Of a stretch of 57,645 nucleotides of DNA, positions 51,716-57,645 are shown piece by piece. How positions within the stretch are numbered: the first letter of the stretch is position 1; each line of letters starts with the position of its first letter. The DNA comes from Candidatus Aminicenantota bacterium (GTDB lineage Bacteria; Acidobacteriota; Aminicenantia; JAMOAD01): contig JAMOUT010000020.1 of assembly GCA_027061995.1 (NCBI GenBank), positions 1 to 57,645 on the forward strand, given 5' to 3'. The notes below the pieces were generated by a model. That model ran no database searches and was not told where the DNA came from. It saw only the letters and a program-made list of their open reading frames with translations. Position numbers and translations under genes: made by a program.

Positions 51716-53434
51716 ATGAAAAGAACGGATTATTGCGGAAATATTGATGAAAAGTATGTTGATAAAACAGTTGTTGTGGATGGCTGGGTTCATAAAACAA
51801 GAGATATAGGTAACCTTTTGTTTATAGATCTAAGAGATAGGGAAGGAATCGTTCAGGTAGTTGTTGAAAATGATTATAATGATTTTGAATACGCAAAAAC
51901 CATAAGAACCGAATTTGTCATAGAGGTGGAGGGAAAAGTCAGAAAAAGAGAGAATCCGAATCCCAAGATAAAAACAGGGGGGATTGAAATTATTGCAAAT
52001 AAAATCAAGATTCTTAATAAAGCTGAGGATTTACCGTTTTTCCCATCAGAGAAGAAAGATATTTCGGAAGAAACAAGATTAAAATACAGATATATTGATT
52101 TGAGAAAAGACAAGATAAAAAACAATATAGCTTTAAGACATAAAGCTACAATTAATATAAGAAACTTTTTAAATGATAATGGCTTTTATGAGATAGAAAC
52201 CCCTGTCTTAATCAGGTCAACACCGGAAGGAGCAAGGGATTTTCTTGTTCCGTCAAGAGTTCATCACGGTAAATTTTACGCACTGCCGCAATCACCTCAA
52301 TTATTTAAACAAATACTTATGATTTCAGGTTTTGACAGATACTTTCAACTTGCCAAATGTTTTAGAGATGAGGATTTGAGGTCGGACCGTCAACCCGAGT
52401 TTACCCAAGTTGATATTGAGATGAGTTTTGTTGATGAAAATGATGTCCTGGAACTTTCGGAAAACATGTTGAAAAATCTTTTTAAAGAGATAGGTGTCAC
52501 TGTTGAAACCCCCTTTCTTAAACTCTCTTATGATGAAGCTATGGAAAAATATGCAACCGACAAACCTGATTTAAGAATAAAAGAGGTGATTGAGGATTGG
52601 ACAGAACTTCTCGGAAAAACAAGCTCCAATATCTTAAATTCCATCTATCAGAATAACGGAAAAATAAGAGGTATTAAATTTCAAAACGGAAAAAATTTTT
52701 CAAGAAAAGTCATAGATAATCTTAATAATGAGATTAGAGAGCTCGGAGGAAAAGGGGCTTTTTGGATAAAAAAAATCGAAGGGGTTATAAAATCCTCAAT
52801 AAAACTCAATGATGACGAGCTATCTTCTTTTGAAAAATCTTCTTCAATACAAGAGAATGAGATATATCTTTTCGTAGGTGGTAATAATAAAGAGATAAAC
52901 CCTTATCTTGACTATATAAGAAAAAAATTCGGAAACATCGGAGAAGGATTTGAATTTTTATGGATTGTGGATTTCCCACTTTTTGAAAGAGATTCAGACG
53001 GCAATATAACCTCCTTACACCACCCTTTTACCTCGCCAAAACCGGAAGATATTGAAAAACTCGATATTGATCCTGTGCAAGTATATTCAAACGCCTATGA
53101 TATTGTTTTAAACGGATATGAAATCGGCGGAGGAAGCATAAGAATCCATGATTTTGAACTTCAGAAAAAAATTTTTGAAGTATTGGGACTTTCGGACAAT
53201 GATATAAACAAAAAATTCGGATTTTTTATAAAAGCACTGAAGACAGGAACTCCCCCCCACGGAGGAATAGCTTTCGGACTCGACAGAATCCTTATGCTTA
53301 TGGCGGAAGAAACCTCTATAAGAGAGGTTATACCTTTCCCCAAAACAACATCGGGGATGGATCTTATGAGTGAAACCCCCTCTGAAGTTGATGAAAAACA
53401 ACTGAAAGAATTAAAAATCAATATTATTAAATAA
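51716..53434 (+). CDS. aspS: Aspartyl-tRNA synthetase
   Basis: 572 residues, bacterial type. N-terminal anticodon-binding OB fold (KTVVVDGWVHKTRDIGNLLFIDLRDREG), class II motif 2 FRDEDLRSDRQPEFTQVDIE, the bacterial GAD insertion domain (about 285-410), and motif 3 AFGLDRILMLM. Whether it also charges tRNA-Asn cannot be told. AAGGAG precedes the ATG. The stop lies two nt before that of the convergent barrel gene. Confidence 0.97.
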   Translation: MKRTDYCGNIDEKYVDKTVVVDGWVHKTRDIGNLLFIDLRDREGIVQVVVENDYNDFEYAKTIRTEFVIEVEGKVRKRENPNPKIKTGGIEIIANKIKILNKAEDLPFFPSEKKDISEETRLKYRYIDLRKDKIKNNIALRHKATINIRNFLNDNGFYEIETPVLIRSTPEGARDFLVPSRVHHGKFYALPQSPQLFKQILMISGFDRYFQLAKCFRDEDLRSDRQPEFTQVDIEMSFVDENDVLELSENMLKNLFKEIGVTVETPFLKLSYDEAMEKYATDKPDLRIKEVIEDWTELLGKTSSNILNSIYQNNGKIRGIKFQNGKNFSRKVIDNLNNEIRELGGKGAFWIKKIEGVIKSSIKLNDDELSSFEKSSSIQENEIYLFVGGNNKEINPYLDYIRKKFGNIGEGFEFLWIVDFPLFERDSDGNITSLHHPFTSPKPEDIEKLDIDPVQVYSNAYDIVLNGYEIGGGSIRIHDFELQKKIFEVLGLSDNDINKKFGFFIKALKTGTPPHGGIAFGLDRILMLMAEETSIREVIPFPKTTSGMDLMSETPSEVDEKQLKELKINIIK

Positions 53435-53436
53435 TA

Positions 53437-55797
53437 TCAAAATCTTAAATTTATTCCCAATCTGACACTTCTCGGAAGCTGAAGTTCATTTGCATACCGG
53501 AATCCTCCCGAAAACACATTTTCCGATAATTCACTTCCCAAATCAAGAAAATTAAATATGGAAAGATAGATATCAGCTTTTGCATTCCCCATACTAAAAT
53601 CATAATTGAATTTAAAACTAAAATCCCAAACACAATCCTCTCTCGGCCCCCCTTTTATCCCTTTCTCATTTTCAGCTTGAATTGTTTTATAATAAAATAT
53701 TATGTTTCTGCCGGTATCATAATAATTTATAAAAGCAAAAGGATCTCCGTCTCTGTATTTTATACTCCCCCCTATTGAAAAATTCTTAAAAGGATAAAAA
53801 CCGAAAAATATCTTGCCGGCAAAAGCTCTGTCTCCGTCAACTCTGCCAAACCCGTTTATCCATGAATTAGGGTCAGCCATGCTTTCGTCGATTGTCCCTA
53901 TATCATTATAGACAGGTCCGTTCCCGAAAGAGGTATAACCCATACCTATGTGAGCCATAAATGAAAAAGAGAAAAGCCAGCTGTTTTTTTTGTAACCTTT
54001 AATCTGGGCTAAAAATTCTCCGTAAAAAGGTTCCTTTTTAAAATCATAATTCGTTAATATATAATTTTGGTTATAATTCTGCTGAAAATATAAATCATAT
54101 CCGTGTATGGCTCTGTATTCGCCGGTATATTCACCATATTTTACCCAAAAATTATTCTTAAATTTTTTATACAATGTTTTTATATTAAACCTGAAATACT
54201 TTGAGATTTTAAAAGATAAAAGGGATAAAAATCTGTAATTATAAGGGGATTTTAAATTTTTATCAGGGATGTGAAAAAAAGCACCCGTTGTTTTATATAA
54301 ATCATCAATTGAAAAATCATAGTTTTCGGTAGAATCAGTATAAAAATATTTTCCGAACGGTCTTCTCGATTCAAGAAAAAAATTGAGATTTTCCTTTAAA
54401 TCATAAGGAAATTTACCGAATGAGAAAAATATTTTATTCTGACTTCTCGGGAAAAGTAAAATTCCCACATCCCAACCTATATTTGAAAGTCCTATATCCT
54501 TTGTTTTATCTTCAAAAGAAAGATATCCGTATTTTAAGTAAATAGTTGAATCTATGTTCACAGTATCACCTACGGAATATTTAAGATTTACTCCGGCGGA
54601 AACATTATTATTTATTGTTTTAAATTTTTCAAAAGGATCATACCATTGTAAATTAAGATAAGGGTTATCTCGAAAAGTTATCATATCATTATTAAATGCT
54701 TTCTCTTTTCCCGAAATAATCGAAGTTCTCAAATTGACAAAAGGTTTAATCAAAAGATTATTAATCTTATATTCTCTATCACCTTCAAGAGAGATTGTTA
54801 AGGCTGAAAATTTTCCGAATCTTTCAAAGGGAAAAAATCCGTCTCCGTCTATATCGGTAAGTTCTTTTGAAAAATCATAAACATTAGGGGTTATTTTTTC
54901 ATTTTCCATCAGAACAGAACTTTTAACATTATATCCGTTGTATTCTATTTTACCTCCCATGAAAAAATTAAAACTCTCATTTTTATATGTTTCCTGAGGA
55001 AGTCGTCCGAATTCCGCAAAATCATTATCCCTGAATTTTTTATTGAAAGCTGATATTAATTCAATGTTTCCGTTTTCACTCTTTTTTTTATAATCGGTTA
55101 TAAATGAGAATACCTCCCCTCTTCCTCTAAATACCGAATCATACCTGTTAAAATCATTAAATTGCCTTTTTATATTATAATAACCGAAATCAAAAGAAAG
55201 AGTTGATTTTTCAAATCTCATGAAACGGGAGATATTTATATTATTATTCGATAATATCTTTCTTCTTGTATTATAAAGAGCAATGGATCTTCCACTCGGA
55301 TGAGGAGATAAAAGAGAAGGGGCAAAAGAAACATATGAGCCCATATTAGGGAAAACGGTCGAAAGATTTATATTTGTTGTATTAGTTTTAGATTCCCTTA
55401 TAATAAAATTCATCCCGTTTTTTGCCATTGCGGATGTTTTCCCCTTTAAATCAAACAAAATCATGGGAGAAACAGGTGGCAAAATACCGTAATTTCCCGG
55501 ATTCAAAGAGGAATTTATCTTAAATCCGTTTAAATACCAATTAAAATAAAGCTGGGAATCCCCCTCATAATATGGTTTGGGATTATCAATAAAAGAAAAA
55601 CCATTACTCTCCTCAATCATATATATTAGATCAGGTGTATAATTTTCAAAAAAGAAAGGGAAAAAATTTGCTCCGGGCAAAATACCGGAAATAAATTCAT
55701 CAAAATAAAAACTATTGTCCCCGTATGAAAAATCATCAGCCGATAAACCTATAATTAAAAAAATTAATAGTAAAACGATTATAATATTTTTTCTCAT
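53437..55797 (-). CDS. Large outer-membrane beta-barrel (TonB-receptor-like)
   Basis: 786 residues. Signal peptide (1-20), a short N-terminal region with remnants of a plug domain (about 60-165: YLNGFKINSSLNPGNYGILPP), then many antiparallel strands with aromatic girdles, and a C-terminal LGINLRF ending in Phe, as needed for BAM insertion. The usual TonB box and a full plug are not evident, so it may be a degenerate TonB-dependent receptor or a passive barrel. Ligand unknown. Promoter five nt upstream, with an inverted repeat over the -35. Confidence 0.75.
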   Translation of the reverse strand: MRKNIIIVLLLIFLIIGLSADDFSYGDNSFYFDEFISGILPGANFFPFFFENYTPDLIYMIEESNGFSFIDNPKPYYEGDSQLYFNWYLNGFKINSSLNPGNYGILPPVSPMILFDLKGKTSAMAKNGMNFIIRESKTNTTNINLSTVFPNMGSYVSFAPSLLSPHPSGRSIALYNTRRKILSNNNINISRFMRFEKSTLSFDFGYYNIKRQFNDFNRYDSVFRGRGEVFSFITDYKKKSENGNIELISAFNKKFRDNDFAEFGRLPQETYKNESFNFFMGGKIEYNGYNVKSSVLMENEKITPNVYDFSKELTDIDGDGFFPFERFGKFSALTISLEGDREYKINNLLIKPFVNLRTSIISGKEKAFNNDMITFRDNPYLNLQWYDPFEKFKTINNNVSAGVNLKYSVGDTVNIDSTIYLKYGYLSFEDKTKDIGLSNIGWDVGILLFPRSQNKIFFSFGKFPYDLKENLNFFLESRRPFGKYFYTDSTENYDFSIDDLYKTTGAFFHIPDKNLKSPYNYRFLSLLSFKISKYFRFNIKTLYKKFKNNFWVKYGEYTGEYRAIHGYDLYFQQNYNQNYILTNYDFKKEPFYGEFLAQIKGYKKNSWLFSFSFMAHIGMGYTSFGNGPVYNDIGTIDESMADPNSWINGFGRVDGDRAFAGKIFFGFYPFKNFSIGGSIKYRDGDPFAFINYYDTGRNIIFYYKTIQAENEKGIKGGPREDCVWDFSFKFNYDFSMGNAKADIYLSIFNFLDLGSELSENVFSGGFRYANELQLPRSVRLGINLRF

Positions 55798-55802
55798 CCA
55801 CT

Positions 55803-55831
55803 TTTATAACAAAAAAACAAAAATAAGTAAA
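55803..55831 (-). promoter_or_regulatory. Promoter of the large barrel gene, leaderless
   Basis: Minus-strand TTTACT (55826-55831), 17-nt spacer, TATAAA (55803-55808), then five nt to the ATG at 55797. No Shine-Dalgarno. The -35 lies in one arm of the inverted repeat below. Confidence 0.6.
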
Positions 55832-55847
55832 TAATGTTTGTTTACTT
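55825..55847. repeat. 23-bp inverted repeat over the barrel promoter
   Basis: AAGTAAA (55825-55831) and TTTACTT (55841-55847) are perfect 7-bp arms around 9 nt. One arm is the -35 element, the place for an operator controlling the receptor. It does not match a Fur box. Confidence 0.5.
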
Positions 55848-56050
55848 TTGAAAAGGGTGTAAATAGTGTAAAAATAGCAATAGAATCATATCGGATATCG
55901 TCAGAGATAGAATCTTTATTTATTAAATCTGATGAATTAAAGACTCTCCGTTAAATCAACCTCAAGACATTCATCAATTGCTGCTCTAAAAGACTGTAAT
56001 TTCCAACATAAGCCATATATATCCAAGAAATCATCATTACTATTACACAC

Positions 56051-57645
56051 TTAGCTTTCTAATAATCTCATCCTTATCGTAAGATTTATTTTTTTACCAT
56101 TCTTAATTATTACAGTCATTTTTAAATCCTTATAGTTTCCATATCTGTCATGCACCTTTAATATGTATTTACCGGGTTTCAGATTATAAAAATAAAAATT
56201 TCCGTCCTCATAAACATCAGCAGCTCCCAATGGCAATAATTTTATAACCTTTTTTAAAGGAGTAATAGGTTTTCTCGTATCATACCACTCATAAAGAAAC
56301 ACAACAAATTTATCAACACCATCCTTAATTAATATCAACGATTTACCGCTTTCGCTATCTATTAATCTCCCGCTTATTGTCCTTTCAACCTTCGGTATCT
56401 CTATTACAACCCCTTTTATCTCATCTCCCTCTTTTAAAGAAAATCCTTCCTTTATTATCCAATCAGTGAAACCGAATGGTTTTATCATAAGCGTTGCTTT
56501 ATCCGAAGGTTTTATGTATTCCATGCAAAAACTCCCGTCCTTTTTGAGTTCACTCCCCATTGCAAGGTATTCAATGTTTTTCGGCTCCCTGCGAGCAATA
56601 TTTACAATCGTTCGCACCCTCAGTTTTTTATCCTTTGTGATAACCTTCCCGCATACTCTTGCACTCTTTATCATCTCAATTATCAAACCTTCTATATTTC
56701 GGTCTTTTACTTCGAAGACTCTTTCTTTTTTGTAAGAATCATAATATCCTTTTTGCCTGTCACAATCAATACTGTATTTTCCATTCAAAAGATATATGGA
56801 GAACTCACCGTTTTCGTTAGTTACACAACTATAAAATTCTTTTCTGATTTTATCAAATATTGATACTTCAATTCCACTTATTCCTTTTCCATGATTTACG
56901 ACCTTACCGGAGACTCTGAATTTTGTTTCGGAATAAACCATTGCTGAAAAAAGGGTTAAGAATAAAATGATTATCATATTTTTTTTAATGAAATTATTTT
57001 TCATTTTTATATCCTTTATTGTTAAATTTATATTGAATTTCCTTGTCTCTCCCTTTACAACTTTAATCATAAAATCCTTCCCTATTATTGTTCTCTTAGA
57101 ATCATTAATCCCCGCAATAATCTTCATTTTGTATAAACCGGCCTTTAATCCTTTGCAAAAGTATTTGCCGTTTTTATAATTCGTATAACTACAATGTATT
57201 CTTGAAGATATCTTACCCCCGTCTTCCAGATACCATAAAATAACCGTTAAATTTCTAACACTATTGTTATTAAAGAAAACTTCCCCTTCAACTCCTGTTC
57301 CATCACCGAGATCCAAAGTCTTGTTTATCTCACAAACCTGATTCTTTTTAATATTTATATTTTCAATATATTTTGTTAGATAACCATTAATCATTATTAT
57401 AAGATAATAACCGCTATAAGGCTCAATCCCCGATGCTTCAAAATAGCCTTCCTTATTTGTTTCCATACATTTTATATCATAAAACTTTTCATCTCTTAGA
57501 AATTCCGGTGCAGGGTTACTTTCTCTTGCTACACAGAAGCTAAAATCACTTAAAGCCCTTTCACCTTTATCATCTTTTATCTTTAATCTTCCTTTTACCG
57601 TTCCCCCTTTCTCAAGGCCTATTTTTATATGTTTTATCTCTCCCT
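56051..57645 (-). CDS. Tandem beta-sandwich surface protein(s), partial at the window edge
   Basis: One open frame runs from the window edge to 56051 (531 codons in view, 5' end outside). It has repeated carboxypeptidase-regulatory-like or Ig-like beta-sandwich units, e.g. FRVSGKVVNHGKGISGIEVS and a unit ending FNINLTIK. In its middle stands what looks like a new gene: M at 57004, two lysines, a hydrophobic core MIIILFLTLFSAMVYS and a mature N-terminus, preceded by AAAGGAT. The two halves end alike (NINLTIK... / KINLTIRM...), so this is a tandem duplication in which the upstream copy has lost its stop. Either a fused protein or two exported proteins are made; the second would be 56051-57004, 317 residues. 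Confidence 0.6.
   Translation of the reverse strand, partial: GEIKHIKIGLEKGGTVKGRLKIKDDKGERALSDFSFCVARESNPAPEFLRDEKFYDIKCMETNKEGYFEASGIEPYSGYYLIIMINGYLTKYIENINIKKNQVCEINKTLDLGDGTGVEGEVFFNNNSVRNLTVILWYLEDGGKISSRIHCSYTNYKNGKYFCKGLKAGLYKMKIIAGINDSKRTIIGKDFMIKVVKGETRKFNINLTIKDIKMKNNFIKKNMIIILFLTLFSAMVYSETKFRVSGKVVNHGKGISGIEVSIFDKIRKEFYSCVTNENGEFSIYLLNGKYSIDCDRQKGYYDSYKKERVFEVKDRNIEGLIIEMIKSARVCGKVITKDKKLRVRTIVNIARREPKNIEYLAMGSELKKDGSFCMEYIKPSDKATLMIKPFGFTDWIIKEGFSLKEGDEIKGVVIEIPKVERTISGRLIDSESGKSLILIKDGVDKFVVFLYEWYDTRKPITPLKKVIKLLPLGAADVYEDGNFYFYNLKPGKYILKVHDRYGNYKDLKMTVIIKNGKKINLTIRMRLLES
57002..57016 (-). promoter_or_regulatory. Internal ribosome binding site and start
   Basis: Minus-strand AAAGGAT, five nt, ATG (57004-57002), directly followed by a signal peptide. 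It would allow independent translation of the second half of the open frame above. Confidence 0.5.

Noticed and set aside
55937-56050. 37-codon GTG frame directly after the surface-protein stop
   Set aside because: It reads like a soluble helical protein end, but has no ribosome binding site and is in the same frame as the gene before it; it may be a decayed tail. Too short to claim.
1-57645. Mobile elements, CRISPR arrays, prophage or genomic-island borders
   Set aside because: No transposase, integrase, spaced repeats or tRNA-flanking direct repeats seen; tRNA-Asn lacks a repeated 3' end nearby.

Overview
The window is A+T-rich bacterial DNA, densely coding on both strands, with no rRNA, CRISPR array, phage or insertion sequence that I can recognise. 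Outer-membrane barrel proteins, a lipoprotein and many signal peptides point to a two-membrane cell. An NADH-linked [FeFe]-hydrogenase with radical-SAM maturases, plus peptide, sugar and dicarboxylate handling genes, points to a strict anaerobe that ferments and makes H2. The propeller/tricorn/TonB-barrel repertoire resembles that of uncultured anaerobic fermenting lineages, but I cannot place the phylum.

Layout. 1-5.8 kb (minus): thioredoxin-fold protein, 6-bladed propeller lipoprotein, then a three-gene unit of GT2 glycosyltransferase, unknown protein and radical-SAM protein. 5.9-9.2 kb: a tricorn-type protease with a clear terminator. 9.2-13 kb: membrane protein, tRNA-Asn, chemoreceptor, exported protein. 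13.2-16.4 kb: purSQL. 16.7-21.2 kb (plus): rplU-rpmA-obgE-nadD-rsfS, a degenerate sigma-54 activator-like AAA+ protein, rlmH, and a small membrane protein gene. 21.5-34.4 kb (minus): a 13-gene hydrogenase operon. 34.4-35.1 kb: operon control region, a decayed gene remnant and a 30-residue membrane protein gene. 35.1-39.4 kb (minus): DASS transporter and an exported beta-hexosaminidase fused to a cyclophilin. 39.5-48.6 kb (plus): rplS-rnhB, a giant TPR protein, a P-loop/TPR/sigma-54 fusion regulator and two peptide-ABC permeases. 48.6-57.6 kb: sulfatase-fold protein, small barrel, aspS, large barrel, and tandem beta-sandwich surface proteins cut by the window edge.

How the genes work together. 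The hydrogenase operon reads DRTGG protein, NuoE, HndB-like, NuoF fused to a GltD/NfnB-like module, second NuoE, second NuoF, HydA, two TM1266-family proteins, HydG, unknown, AspA, HydE. HydF is not in the window. It could link NADH, NADPH, ferredoxin and H2. Its promoter carries an almost perfect Rex-type operator, consistent with control by the NADH/NAD+ ratio. Exported hydrolases (GH20, tricorn protease), transporters (DASS, peptide permeases) and AspA would feed the fermentation.

Most noteworthy signals: (1) seven monocistronic or operon-leading genes, mostly envelope proteins, have good promoters 5-9 nt from the ATG and no Shine-Dalgarno, so they are probably leaderless; (2) the Stn-like plus HydABC-like composite operon, with cysteine-free HndB and NuoF2 N-terminal ferredoxin domains; (3) HydG lacks one auxiliary-cluster cysteine; (4) a sigma-54 activator with intact GAFTGA but lost Walker B; (5) the GH20-cyclophilin fusion; (6) the STAND-like/TPR/sigma-54 fusion.
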